Assembly (NCBI RefSeq): GCF_009857505.1
Contig: NZ_WWCP01000035.1
Coordinates: forward strand, 1-64,000
Direction: 5' to 3'
Length of the DNA stretch: 64,000 nt
Origin: Duganella lactea
GTDB lineage: Bacteria > Pseudomonadota > Gammaproteobacteria > Burkholderiales > Burkholderiaceae_D
In this document: positions 50,104-58,525 of the stretch, in pieces
How positions within the stretch are numbered: the first letter of the stretch is position 1
Layout: the number at the start of each line of letters is the position of its first letter
Translations under genes and position numbers: made by a program
Notes under the pieces: generated by a model
Told to the model about the DNA's origin: nothing
The model's input: only the letters and a program-made list of their open reading frames with translations
The model's database searches: none

Positions 50104-50490
50104 TCAGGCGTATTGCAGCAGATCGCCGCCGCGGTCGAAGGCCAGCAGGCGTTCCATCTGGCCGTGGCGGATCGCCTTGATCATTTTGCGCAGCGCGGCC
50201 TCGGTCTGCTCATTGTCCGGTAATTGACTCGCGGTGCCGGACAAGGTGGTCACCAGCAGCACATCCCAATTCTGTCCCATGCGTTTGGCCTCTTCCGCCA
50301 GGTTGGCAAACGTGTCCAGCTCCGCCACCTGCTTGTCGACGCACATCACCGGTACCAGCGTGGTGCGGGCGCGCTCGCCCGGCTTGGCGTCCGGTTCTGG
50401 CTCGGCGACGGCAAACGTCAACAGCAGGCGTTGTTGTTCCGGCTGGACGGCGGCGGCGATCAGCAGTTCTTCGAAAGTGGCGATGTTCAT
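50104..50490 (-). CDS. Conserved small protein of unknown function (database-labelled 'ribonucleotide reductase subunit alpha' type)
   Basis: A 128-aa soluble protein: MNIATFEELLIAAAVQPEQQRLLLTF... TTLVPVMCVDKQVAELDTFANLAEEAKRMGQNWDVLLVTTLSG... GQMERLLAFDRGGDLLQY. Homologues in Burkholderiales often carry the label 'ribonucleotide reductase subunit alpha', but no reductase motif is present and I doubt that name. The ATG at 50490 is followed by this conserved N-terminus; the upstream extension of the frame was rejected. Its upstream region contains the NarL-like palindrome shared with the divergent gene at 50689, so nitrate control is possible. Confidence 0.7.
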   Translation of the reverse strand: MNIATFEELLIAAAVQPEQQRLLLTFAVAEPEPDAKPGERARTTLVPVMCVDKQVAELDTFANLAEEAKRMGQNWDVLLVTTLSGTASQLPDNEQTEAALRKMIKAIRHGQMERLLAFDRGGDLLQYA

Positions 50491-50574
50491 TTCAGGCTCC
50501 TTGCACATTGGCCGCGCGACATGGCGGCCCGACCGTATGTATACCGTGCCACGCGGTCGCTGCCCATGCTCATG

Positions 50575-50597
50575 AATGACTAGACAGACTAGTTCTT
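50575..50597. promoter_or_regulatory. NarL-like imperfect palindrome (divergent 50104 / 50689 genes)
   Basis: A 23-bp element with left arm AATGACTA, spacer GACAGAC and right arm TAGTTCTT. It matches the narG element at 51045-51067 at 19 of 23 positions (left arm AAGGACTA, same spacer form, right arm TACTCCTT). The right arm is a NarL-heptamer-like TAGTTCT. Confidence 0.6.
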
Positions 50598-50622
50598 TTG
50601 CCTTGATCTGGTTTGGCAAAAT

Positions 50623-50665
50623 CTGACTTGCATCAAGGATTTTTGGCGGCGAGGCCATGGACAAT
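50623..50665 (+). promoter_or_regulatory. FNR-type promoter of the small NosL-like gene
   Basis: CTGACTTGCATCAA (50623-50636) matches the FNR box at 8 of 10 defined positions. A -10 GACAAT (50660-50665) is centred exactly 33 bp downstream, the same distance and same hexamer as in the hemerythrin-operon promoter. The bases after the box (ATCAAGGATTTT) are also shared with that promoter. Confidence 0.72.
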
Positions 50666-50688
50666 GGCACGGCTATGAAAGGATCTTC

Positions 50689-51039
50689 ATGATGTGGAAT
50701 CAAATTCACCGTATCGGCATGCGGCGCCTGGCCTGGGGCCTGGCAGCCGCCACGCTCTGGGTGTTGCTCTACGAGGGCTACAACCCGGCGCGCGCCGTGC
50801 CGCCGCAGGAGGTACGTTGCGGCGAGGAGGGCGTGCGTGCGCAAATCCGTTATGACAACGGCCGCACGCTGGTCTATTGCAGCGTCAACGCCATGTTCGC
50901 GCAACTGGTGGCGCAGGAGCAGCCAGGCCTGGTGCGCGCGGTGCTGGTGCGCGATGCCGACGGCCGCTGGTCGGATGCGCGCCAACTGCCGAATTACCGG
51001 CAAATGCTGAAAACATGCGCCCGCGCGGCGTGCGGCTAG
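50689..51039 (+). CDS. Small exported or membrane-anchored protein, possibly NosL-like
   Basis: A 116-aa protein with an N-terminal hydrophobic segment (about residues 13-28: LAWGLAAATLWVLLYE), probably a signal anchor. The rest, RCGEEGVRAQIRYDNGRTLVYCSVNAMFAQLV... GLVRAVLVRDADGRWSDARQL, recalls the 'AQIVLKDG..-F-C/S..CM' blocks of NosL-type copper-binding lipoproteins, but the lipobox and CxMCGM motif are missing, so the match is weak. Four cysteines, two near the C-terminus. Alternative start at the adjacent ATG 50692. AAAGGA precedes it. It has its own FNR-type promoter and lies directly upstream of narG, so it may serve the nitrate pathway. Confidence 0.6.
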   Translation: MMWNQIHRIGMRRLAWGLAAATLWVLLYEGYNPARAVPPQEVRCGEEGVRAQIRYDNGRTLVYCSVNAMFAQLVAQEQPGLVRAVLVRDADGRWSDARQLPNYRQMLKTCARAACG

Positions 51040-51044
51040 TCACA

Positions 51045-51067
51045 AAGGACTAGACGGACTACTCCTT
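51045..51067. promoter_or_regulatory. NarL-like imperfect palindrome upstream of narG
   Basis: Left arm AAGGACTA, 7-bp spacer, right arm TACTCCTT: a near-perfect inverted repeat containing TACTCCT, an exact NarL heptamer (TACYYMT). Its centre is about 76 bp upstream of the predicted narG transcription start. Confidence 0.65.
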
Positions 51068-51097
51068 CTCACTACGCCGCGCGGCCTTCTTGCCGAT

Positions 51098-51125
51098 TCA
51101 CACAGGCCGCCGCGCTCTGTAGACT
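51098..51125 (+). promoter_or_regulatory. Predicted sigma70 promoter of narGHJI
   Basis: TTCACA (51098-51103) and TAGACT (51120-51125), 16-bp spacing, 28 bp before the narG ATG. No FNR box at -41.5 was found for this promoter; the NarL-like palindrome sits upstream. Confidence 0.5.
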
Positions 51126-51152
51126 GGAATCATCGTAGAGTGAGGAGGTAGC

Positions 51153-54100
51153 ATGAGTCATTTTCTGGATCGCCTGAAGTTCTTCAACAAAACCACGTCG
51201 ACTTTTTCCGACGGCCACGGTGCCGTCGTCAATGAAGATCGTACCTGGGAAAACGCCTACCGCCAGCGCTGGCAACATGACAAGATCGTGCGTTCCACGC
51301 ACGGCGTCAATTGCACCGGCTCCTGCAGCTGGAAGGTGTATGTGAAGAATGGCCTGATTACCTGGGAAACCCAGCAAACGGATTATCCGCGCACCCGCCC
51401 GGACCTGCCGAACCACGAGCCGCGCGGCTGCCCTCGTGGCGCCAGCTACTCGTGGTATGTGTATTCGGCGCAGCGCGTGAAATACCCGATGGTGCGCGGC
51501 CGCCTGATGGACATGTGGCGCGACGCTCGCAAAACCATGGACCCGGTCACCGCCTGGGAATATGTGAGCCAGGACCCTGAACGCTCCGCCAAATACAAAT
51601 CGGTGCGCGGTCTGGGTGGCTTTGTGCGCGCCACCTGGGATGAAACCAACGAGATGATCGCCGCCGCCAACGCGCTGACCATCAAGAAGTATGGCCCTGA
51701 CCGCATCGTCGGCTTCTCGCCGATTCCCGCGATGTCGATGGTCAGCTATGCCGCCGGCACCCGCTACCTGTCGCTGATCGGCGGCGTGGCGCTGAGCTTC
51801 TATGACTGGTACTGCGATTTGCCGCCAGCCAGCCCGCAAGTATGGGGCGAGCAGACCGACGTGCCGGAATCGGCCGACTGGTACAACTCCACCTACCTGA
51901 TGGTGTGGGGCTCGAACGTGCCGATGACCCGTACCCCGGACGCCCACTTCTACACCGAAGTGCGCTACAAAGGCACCAAGACGGTCGCCGTATCGTCCGA
52001 CTTCGGCGAGATGGCCAAGTTCGGCGACATCTGGCTGGCGCCGAAACAGGGCACCGACGCCGCGCTGGCGATGGCCATGGGCCACGTGATCCTGAAGGAA
52101 TACCACAGCGCCCAGCAGTCGCAGTATTTCAAGGAATACGCCAAGCAGTACACCGACTTCCCGATGCTGGTGCTGCTGAAAGAGCAGAACGGCGTGCTGG
52201 CCCCTGAGTACTTCCTGCGCGCCTCGCACCTGGATAACAATCTGGACGAAACCAATAATCCGGAATGGAAAACCCTGGTCATCGACGAAGTCACCGGCCG
52301 CATCGTCGCGCCGGCCGGTTCGATCGGCTTCCGTTGGGGCGAATCCGGCAAGTGGAATCTGGAGATGAAAGAGGGCGGCAACAGCGCTCCGGTCGATCCG
52401 CAACTGTCGCTGCTGGGCAGCGGCGATGAAGTGCTGCCGGTCGGCTTCCCTTACTTCGGCGGCAAGGACGCCAGCGATATGCTGATGCGGAATGTGCCGG
52501 TCAAACGCCTGAAACTGGCCGACGGCAGTACCGCGCTGGTTGCCACCGTGTTCGACCTGACCATGGCCAACTACGGCGTTGACCGTGGCCTGGGCGGCGG
52601 CAATGTCGCCACCAGCTATGAAGACGACGTGCCGTACACCCCGGCTTGGCAGGAGAAGCACACCGGCGTCAAAGCCGCCGATGTGATCACCGTGGCCCGC
52701 CAGTTCGCGGAAAACGCCGACAAGACTCGCGGCAAGAGCATGGTCATCGTCGGCGCGGCCCTGAACCACTGGTATCACATGGACATGACCTATCGCGGCA
52801 TCATCAACATGCTGATGATGTGCGGCTGTATCGGTCAATCCGGCGGCGGCTGGGCGCACTATGTGGGCCAGGAGAAGCTGCGTCCGCAAACCGGCTGGAC
52901 CCCGCTGGCCTTCGCTCAGGACTGGAACCGTCCGATGCGTCAGATGAACGGCACCTCGTTCTTCTACAACCACACCAGCCAATGGCGTCACGAGAAGCTG
53001 CACACCGAGGAAATCGCTTCGCCGCTGGCCGGCGACGACGTGGCGCCGATGACGCTGCTGGACTATAACGCCAAGGCGGAACGCCTCGGCTGGCTGCCTT
53101 CGGCGCCGCAGCTGCAAACCAATCCGCTGGAAGTGACGCGCGCCGCCGCCGCCGCCGGCGTGAAACCGGTCGACTACGCGGTCGATCAGATCAAGCAGGG
53201 CAAGCTGGAATTCTCCTGCGATGATCCGGACAATCCGGCCAACTTCCCGCGCAATATGTTTGTATGGCGCTCGAATATTCTGGGCAGCTCGGGTAAGGGC
53301 CACGAGTACTTCCTGAAGTACCTGCTGGGCACCCAGAACGCGCTGATGAGCGACGAAGCCGATTGCATCAAACCACGCGACGTCAAAGTGCGTCCCGCCG
53401 CCGAAGGCAAGCTGGATCTGCTGGTGGTGCTGGACTTCCGCATGTCGACCACTTGCCTGTACGGCGACATCGTGCTGCCGACCGCCACCTGGTACGAGAA
53501 GGACGACCTGAATACGTCGGACATGCACCCGTTCATCCACCCGCTGTCGGAGGCCGTGCAGCCGTTGTGGCAATCGCGTTCGGACTGGGAAATCTACAAG
53601 GGCATCGCCAAGAAATTCGAGGAAATCGGCGGCGCGTATCTCGGCACGCAGCAGGACATGGTTCTGACGCCGCTGATGCATGACACGCCGGGAGAACTGG
53701 GCCAGCCGTTCGATCCGAAAGACTGGCGCGCCGGCGAGTGCGAACCGATTCCGGGCAAGACCATGCCTAACTTCACCGTCATCGAGCGCGATTACACCAA
53801 GATCCATCAGAAGTTCACGTCGATTGGCCCGCTGCTGGAATCGATCGGCAACGGCGGCAAGGGCATCAGCTGGAAAACCGGCCATGAAGTCGAGGTCCTG
53901 CGCGGCATCAATCGCGCCGTGATCGCGGATGGCATCGCCAAGGGCCAGCCGCGCCTCGACACGGCGATCGACGCGGCCGAGATGATCCTGTCGCTGGCGC
54001 CGGAAACCAATGGCCATGTGGCGGTGAAAGCGTGGGACGCGTTGTCCAAGATCACGGGTCGCGACCACACCCACCTGGCGCTGCCGCGTGAACACGACAG

Positions 54101-54851
54101 CATCCGCTTCCGCGACGTGCAGGCGCAGCCGCGCAAGATTATCTCGTCGCCGACGTGGTCTGGCCTGGAGTCGGAAGAAGTCAGCTACAACGCCTGCTAT
54201 ACCAACGTGCATGAACTGATCCCATGGCGCACGCTGACCGGCCGCCAGCAGTTCTACCAGGATCACCGCTGGATGCGCGATTTCGGTGAAGGCCTCTGTG
54301 TTTACAAACCGGCGATCAATACCAAGACGACGACGGCGATGCTGGGCGCGAAACCGAACGGCAACAAGGAAATCGCGCTGAACTTCATCACGCCGCACCA
54401 GAAGTGGGGTATCCACTCCACCTACTCGGACAACCTGCGCATGCTGACGCTGTCGCGCGGTGGTCCTCACGTGTGGCTGTCGGAGATCGATGCGCAAGCG
54501 GCAGGCATCGTGGACAACGACTGGATCGAAGTCTTCAACGTCAACGGCACGCTGACCGCCCGCGCCATTGTCAGCCAGCGGGTACCGGAAGGGATGACGC
54601 TGATGTACCACGCACAGGAGAAGATCATCAACGTGCCTGGTTCCGAGCAGTCGGGCAAGCGTGGCGGCATCCACAATTCGGTGACGCGCGCCGTCACCAA
54701 GCCGACCCACATGATCGGTGGTTATGCGCAGCTGTCGTGGGGCTTCAACTACTACGGCACCGTGGGCTCGAACCGCGACGAATTCGTGCTGGTGCGGAAA
54801 ATGAACAAGATCGACTGGCTGGAAGGCCCACTGCAAGGAGTAAAAGAATGA
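51153..54851 (+). CDS. narG: NarG, respiratory nitrate reductase alpha subunit
   Basis: A 1232-aa molybdoprotein reducing nitrate to nitrite at the cytoplasmic face. The N-terminus has the HxxxCxxxC [4Fe-4S] motif in THGVNCTGSCSWKVY. The Mo-coordinating Asp is in WYCDLPPASPQVWGEQTDVPESADW. Extensive conservation with E. coli NarG continues to the end (MIGGYAQLSWGFNYYGTVGSNRDEFV). Bis-MGD cofactor; forms NarGHI with electrons from quinol through NarI and NarH. GAGGAGG precedes the ATG. Its stop overlaps the narH start (ATGA). Confidence 0.98.
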   Translation: MSHFLDRLKFFNKTTSTFSDGHGAVVNEDRTWENAYRQRWQHDKIVRSTHGVNCTGSCSWKVYVKNGLITWETQQTDYPRTRPDLPNHEPRGCPRGASYSWYVYSAQRVKYPMVRGRLMDMWRDARKTMDPVTAWEYVSQDPERSAKYKSVRGLGGFVRATWDETNEMIAAANALTIKKYGPDRIVGFSPIPAMSMVSYAAGTRYLSLIGGVALSFYDWYCDLPPASPQVWGEQTDVPESADWYNSTYLMVWGSNVPMTRTPDAHFYTEVRYKGTKTVAVSSDFGEMAKFGDIWLAPKQGTDAALAMAMGHVILKEYHSAQQSQYFKEYAKQYTDFPMLVLLKEQNGVLAPEYFLRASHLDNNLDETNNPEWKTLVIDEVTGRIVAPAGSIGFRWGESGKWNLEMKEGGNSAPVDPQLSLLGSGDEVLPVGFPYFGGKDASDMLMRNVPVKRLKLADGSTALVATVFDLTMANYGVDRGLGGGNVATSYEDDVPYTPAWQEKHTGVKAADVITVARQFAENADKTRGKSMVIVGAALNHWYHMDMTYRGIINMLMMCGCIGQSGGGWAHYVGQEKLRPQTGWTPLAFAQDWNRPMRQMNGTSFFYNHTSQWRHEKLHTEEIASPLAGDDVAPMTLLDYNAKAERLGWLPSAPQLQTNPLEVTRAAAAAGVKPVDYAVDQIKQGKLEFSCDDPDNPANFPRNMFVWRSNILGSSGKGHEYFLKYLLGTQNALMSDEADCIKPRDVKVRPAAEGKLDLLVVLDFRMSTTCLYGDIVLPTATWYEKDDLNTSDMHPFIHPLSEAVQPLWQSRSDWEIYKGIAKKFEEIGGAYLGTQQDMVLTPLMHDTPGELGQPFDPKDWRAGECEPIPGKTMPNFTVIERDYTKIHQKFTSIGPLLESIGNGGKGISWKTGHEVEVLRGINRAVIADGIAKGQPRLDTAIDAAEMILSLAPETNGHVAVKAWDALSKITGRDHTHLALPREHDSIRFRDVQAQPRKIISSPTWSGLESEEVSYNACYTNVHELIPWRTLTGRQQFYQDHRWMRDFGEGLCVYKPAINTKTTTAMLGAKPNGNKEIALNFITPHQKWGIHSTYSDNLRMLTLSRGGPHVWLSEIDAQAAGIVDNDWIEVFNVNGTLTARAIVSQRVPEGMTLMYHAQEKIINVPGSEQSGKRGGIHNSVTRAVTKPTHMIGGYAQLSWGFNYYGTVGSNRDEFVLVRKMNKIDWLEGPLQGVKE

Positions 54852-56416
54852 AGATCAGAGCGCAAATTGGCATGGTGCTGAACCTGGACAAATGTATCGG
54901 TTGCCACACCTGCTCGGTCACCTGCAAGAACGTATGGACCAGCCGTGACGGCGTTGAATACGCGTGGTTCAACAACGTCGAAACCAAGCCAGGCATCGGC
55001 TATCCGAAGCACTGGGAAGACCAGAACAAGTGGAACGGCGGCTGGCGCCGCAACGACAGCGGCAAGATCGAGCCGCGTCAGGGCAGCCGCCTGAAGATCC
55101 TGTCGCAGATCTTCGCCAACCCGAACCTGCCGAACATCGACGAGTACTACGAGCCGTTCACCTACGACTACGAGCGCCTGCAAAACGCGCCGCTGGTGGA
55201 AACCCCGCCCACCGCGCGCCCGATCTCTGTCCTCACCGGCAAGAAGATGGACAAGATCGAGTGGGGCCCGAATTGGGAGGATGACCTGGGCGGCGAGTTC
55301 GCGCAGCGCAGCAAGGACACGCTGTTCGAGAACGTGCAGAAGGAAATGTACGGCACCTTCGAGAACACCTTCATGATGTACCTGCCGCGTCTTTGCGAGC
55401 ATTGCCTGAATCCCGCTTGCGTGGCTTCTTGCCCATCCGGCTCGGTGTACAAGCGTGAAGATGACGGCATTGTGCTGATCGACCAGGACAAGTGCCGCGG
55501 CTGGCGCATGTGCATCTCCGGCTGCCCGTACAAGAAGATCTACTACAACTGGTCGTCGGGCAAGGCGGAGAAGTGCACCTTCTGCTACCCACGTATCGAA
55601 GCCGGCCAGCCTACCGTTTGCTCGGAGACTTGCGTGGGCCGCATCCGCTACCTCGGCGTGCTGCTGTACGACGCGGACAAGATCGAAGCCGCCGCTTCGG
55701 TGGCCGATCCGCGCGATCTGTATCCGTCGCAACTGAACCTGTTCCTCGATCCGCACGATCCGAAGGTGATCGAGGAAGCGCGCCGTCAGGGCATTCCTGA
55801 CAGCTGGCTGGAATCGGCCAAGCGTTCGCCGGTGTACAAGATGGCGGTCGAGTGGAAGGTGGCCTTCCCGCTGCATCCTGAATATCGCACGCTGCCGATG
55901 GTGTGGTACATCCCGCCGCTGTCGCCGATCCAGGCCGCCGCCGAATCGGGCCTGATGGGCAAGAACGGCATCCTACCGGACACGCAAAGCCTGCGAATTC
56001 CGGTGCAGTACCTGGCCAACCTGCTGACCGCCGGCGATCAGCCGCCCGTCATCAAGGCGCTGGACCGCATGCTGGCGATGCGCGCCTACATGCGCAGCAA
56101 GAGCGTGGAAGGCGTGCCGGATCTGGAAGTGATCAGGCAGGTCGGTCTGGATGCGGAAACGGTCGAGGACATGTATCACATCATGGCCATCGCCAATTAC
56201 GAGGACCGCTTCGTCATCCCGAGCAGCCACAAAGAGATGGCCGAGGACAGCTTCAACGAGAAGGGGAGTTGCGGCTTCAGTTTCGGCAACGGCTGCTCGG
56301 ATGGTGTGAGTGACGTAAGCCTGTTCGGCAAGCGCAAACACGGTTCGGAAATCTTCATGATGATGCCGAAGTCGCGCAAGAAAAAAGCTAACAGTGAGGA
56401 GAACGCAGATGTCTAA
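54848..56416 (+). CDS. narH: NarH, respiratory nitrate reductase beta subunit
   Basis: A 522-aa iron-sulfur electron-transfer subunit. Four Cys groups: CIGCHTCSVTCKNVW near residue 16; CEHCLNPACVASCPSGSVYKRE; CRGWRMCISGCPYKK, where Trp replaces one Cys and gives the [3Fe-4S] centre; and CTFCYPRIEAGQPTVCSETCVGRIRYLG. Connects NarI haems to NarG. The ATG at 54848 overlaps the narG stop; the in-frame upstream extension is inside narG and was rejected. It overlaps narJ by 8 bp. Confidence 0.98.
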   Translation: MKIRAQIGMVLNLDKCIGCHTCSVTCKNVWTSRDGVEYAWFNNVETKPGIGYPKHWEDQNKWNGGWRRNDSGKIEPRQGSRLKILSQIFANPNLPNIDEYYEPFTYDYERLQNAPLVETPPTARPISVLTGKKMDKIEWGPNWEDDLGGEFAQRSKDTLFENVQKEMYGTFENTFMMYLPRLCEHCLNPACVASCPSGSVYKREDDGIVLIDQDKCRGWRMCISGCPYKKIYYNWSSGKAEKCTFCYPRIEAGQPTVCSETCVGRIRYLGVLLYDADKIEAAASVADPRDLYPSQLNLFLDPHDPKVIEEARRQGIPDSWLESAKRSPVYKMAVEWKVAFPLHPEYRTLPMVWYIPPLSPIQAAAESGLMGKNGILPDTQSLRIPVQYLANLLTAGDQPPVIKALDRMLAMRAYMRSKSVEGVPDLEVIRQVGLDAETVEDMYHIMAIANYEDRFVIPSSHKEMAEDSFNEKGSCGFSFGNGCSDGVSDVSLFGKRKHGSEIFMMMPKSRKKKANSEENADV

Positions 56417-57074
56417 TCCTGGCTACCTGGTGTTGTCGGCGCTGTTGCAGTATCCGGAAGCGGAACTGGTGGCCGACCTGGCGCAGATGGATGACGTGCT
56501 GGCGGCACAGCAATGGCAGGCGCCGTTGCAAGGCCTGCTGGCCCACATCGGCAACACAGCGCTGATCGATCTGCAGCAGGAGTATGTGGCGACCTTCGAC
56601 CGTAGTCCGGGTCATTCGCTGCACCTGTTCGAGCATATCCACGGCGAGTCGCGCGATCGTGGCCAGGCCATGGTCGATCTGATGGAAGAGTACCGCCGCC
56701 ACGGCCTGCAGATGGTCGGCGACGACCTGCCGGACTATGTGCCGCTGTTCCTGGAATTTCTGTCGCAGCAGGACCACGAGGAAGCGGAGCGCCTGCTGGG
56801 CGACGCCATCCATGTGCTGGCGCATATCGGCCGCAAGCTGCGTGCCAACGGCAGCCCGTATGCCTGCATCTTCGAGCTGCTGCAAACGCAGACCGCCGTG
56901 CAGGCCGAGGAGCTGAGCGGCCCGCCGGTACGCGACATGGATGAAGCGCTGGAGACCTTCGGCCCCGGCGCCGACGGCATCGAGCCGTTGCTCAAGCCAG
57001 GCGTCGGCCCGCTCGCGGGCGGCGCGCACCCGATCAATTTCTACCCCAAGGCGCCAGCGCCGCAGCATCACTGA
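56409..57074 (+). CDS. narJ: NarJ, nitrate reductase molybdenum-cofactor assembly chaperone
   Basis: A 221-aa all-helical NarJ/TorD-family chaperone that binds apo-NarG and allows Mo-cofactor and FeS insertion before membrane docking. Typical sequence: ALLQYPEAELVADL, EYVATFDRSPGHSLHLFEHIHGESRDRGQAMVDLMEEYRRHGL and LPDYVPLFLEFL. The ATG at 56409 (GAGGAGAAC upstream) lies inside the narH end. narI follows after 10 bp. Confidence 0.96.
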   Translation: MSNPGYLVLSALLQYPEAELVADLAQMDDVLAAQQWQAPLQGLLAHIGNTALIDLQQEYVATFDRSPGHSLHLFEHIHGESRDRGQAMVDLMEEYRRHGLQMVGDDLPDYVPLFLEFLSQQDHEEAERLLGDAIHVLAHIGRKLRANGSPYACIFELLQTQTAVQAEELSGPPVRDMDEALETFGPGADGIEPLLKPGVGPLAGGAHPINFYPKAPAPQHH

Positions 57075-57084
57075 AGGAGGAGCC

Positions 57085-57768
57085 ATGAACTACCTGAATC
57101 AATTCCTGTTCGGGATCTACCCGTACCTCGCACTGGCGATCTTCTTCCTGGGTAGCCTGATCCGCTTCGACCGCGAACAGTACACCTGGAAGTCGGAATC
57201 CAGCCAGACCCTCAACACCGGCATGCTGCGTCTCGGCAGTCCGTTGTTCCACGTCGGTATCCTGGGCCTGTTCTTCGGTCACGCGGCCGGCCTGCTGACC
57301 CCAGTGTGGGTGTGGGACACGCTGGGCGTGAGCCACACCGTCAAGCAACTGGTGGCGATGACCGCCGGCGGCATCATGGGTTCCATGTGCCTGCTGGGTC
57401 TTCTGATGCTGCTGGCCCGTCGCTTCAGCAATGAACGCGTGCGTGCCCGCAGCACCTTCAAGGACAAGATCGTGCTGCTGTGGATTCTGGCGACGCTGCT
57501 GCTTGGTCTGTCGTCGATCTTCGTCTCGGCCGGCCACATGGACGGCCACATGATGGTGCTGCTGATGACCTGGGCCCAGCATATCGTCACCTTCCGTGGC
57601 GACGCCGCCGGCTTCATTGAAACCGCGCCGCTGATCTTCAAGCTGCACCTGTTCATGGGCATGTCGCTGTTCGTCATCTTCCCGTTCACCCGCCTGGTGC
57701 ACATCTGGAGCGGCTTCGGTGCGGTCACTTACCTGGCCCGCGCTTATCAACTGGTGCGTTCGCGCTAA
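57085..57768 (+). CDS. narI: NarI, respiratory nitrate reductase gamma subunit (cytochrome b)
   Basis: A 227-aa membrane cytochrome b with five TM helices that oxidises quinol at the periplasmic side and passes electrons to NarH. Haem-binding His are in SPLFHVGILGLFFGHAAG and the C-terminal IFKLHLFMGMSLFVIFPFTRLVHIWSG. The N-terminus NYLNQFLFGIYPYLALAIF matches the family. AAGGAGGAG precedes the ATG at 57085. ppiC follows after 10 bp. Confidence 0.97.
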   Translation: MNYLNQFLFGIYPYLALAIFFLGSLIRFDREQYTWKSESSQTLNTGMLRLGSPLFHVGILGLFFGHAAGLLTPVWVWDTLGVSHTVKQLVAMTAGGIMGSMCLLGLLMLLARRFSNERVRARSTFKDKIVLLWILATLLLGLSSIFVSAGHMDGHMMVLLMTWAQHIVTFRGDAAGFIETAPLIFKLHLFMGMSLFVIFPFTRLVHIWSGFGAVTYLARAYQLVRSR

Positions 57769-57778
57769 GGAGAACATC

Positions 57779-58525
57779 ATGGGCATAGCAGTCAACGGCG
57801 TGGATATCAACGATAGCGCCATCGAAGCGGAAATCGCACATCACCTGCAGGCCAAAAACCCGCTGCGCGAGGCGGTGCATGAAGTGGTGCTGCGCCGCGT
57901 GCTGCTGGACGAGGCGGCGCGGCTGGGTGTCGCCGGCGACAGCGACGACGACCGCATTGAAGCGCTGTTTGCCCGTGAGGTGACAGTGCCGGAAGCGGAC
58001 GAAGATGCCTGCCTGCGTTACTATCTGAGCCAGGCCGACCGCTTCCGCAGCGGCGATCTGGTGGAAGCGCGCCACATCCTGTTCCAGGTGACGCCGGCGG
58101 CGCCGCTGGACCTGCTGCGGCAGACGGCGGAGGCCATCCTGGCCGAATTGCAGGCGCAGCCCGAGCGCTTCGCCGAGCTGGCGGGCCAGTATTCCAACTG
58201 TCCGTCCGGCGCGGTCGGCGGCAGCCTGGGGCAACTGGCGCGCGGCCAGTGCGTGCCGGAGTTCGATGACCTGCTGTTCCGGTTACAGCCGGGCGAGTTG
58301 TCTGGCCGCCTGCTCGAAACGCGCTTCGGCCTGCACATCGTCCAGGCGCAGCGCCGCGTGGGGGGCGAGGTGATCCCGTTCGCCACCGTCCGCGCGCAGA
58401 TCGCCGACGAGCTGCAACGCCAGTCGTGGCAGCGCGCGCTGCACCAGTATCTGCACATTCTGGTCGGCCGCGCCGATATCGAGGGTGTGGAGCTGGAAGG
58501 CGCGCAAACTCCGTTGGTGCAATAA
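57779..58525 (+). CDS. PpiC-type (parvulin) peptidyl-prolyl cis-trans isomerase of the nar operon
   Basis: A 248-aa protein with an N-terminal SurA/PpiD-like helical part (about 1-105) and a parvulin rotamase domain (about 105-225: ARHILFQVTP... ERFAELAGQYSNCPSGAVGGSLGQLARGQCVPEFDDLLFRL... ETRFGLHIVQAQRR). No signal peptide, so probably cytoplasmic, unlike SurA. Such genes are common inside proteobacterial narGHJI operons and may aid folding of nitrate reductase. AAGGAG before the ATG at 57779. Its TAA overlaps the moaA ATG by one base. Confidence 0.92.
   Translation: MGIAVNGVDINDSAIEAEIAHHLQAKNPLREAVHEVVLRRVLLDEAARLGVAGDSDDDRIEALFAREVTVPEADEDACLRYYLSQADRFRSGDLVEARHILFQVTPAAPLDLLRQTAEAILAELQAQPERFAELAGQYSNCPSGAVGGSLGQLARGQCVPEFDDLLFRLQPGELSGRLLETRFGLHIVQAQRRVGGEVIPFATVRAQIADELQRQSWQRALHQYLHILVGRADIEGVELEGAQTPLVQ

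Noticed and set aside
51093..51106. CCGATTCACACAGG as an FNR box for narG
   Set aside because: Only 4 of 10 defined positions match and no -10 lies at the 33-bp distance seen at the other FNR promoters.
51072..54836. Very long minus-strand open frame opposite narG (over 1200 codons)
   Set aside because: Antisense to a clear narG. The product is rich in Arg, His, Val and Gly with no family features, as expected for the complementary frame of a G+C-rich gene.
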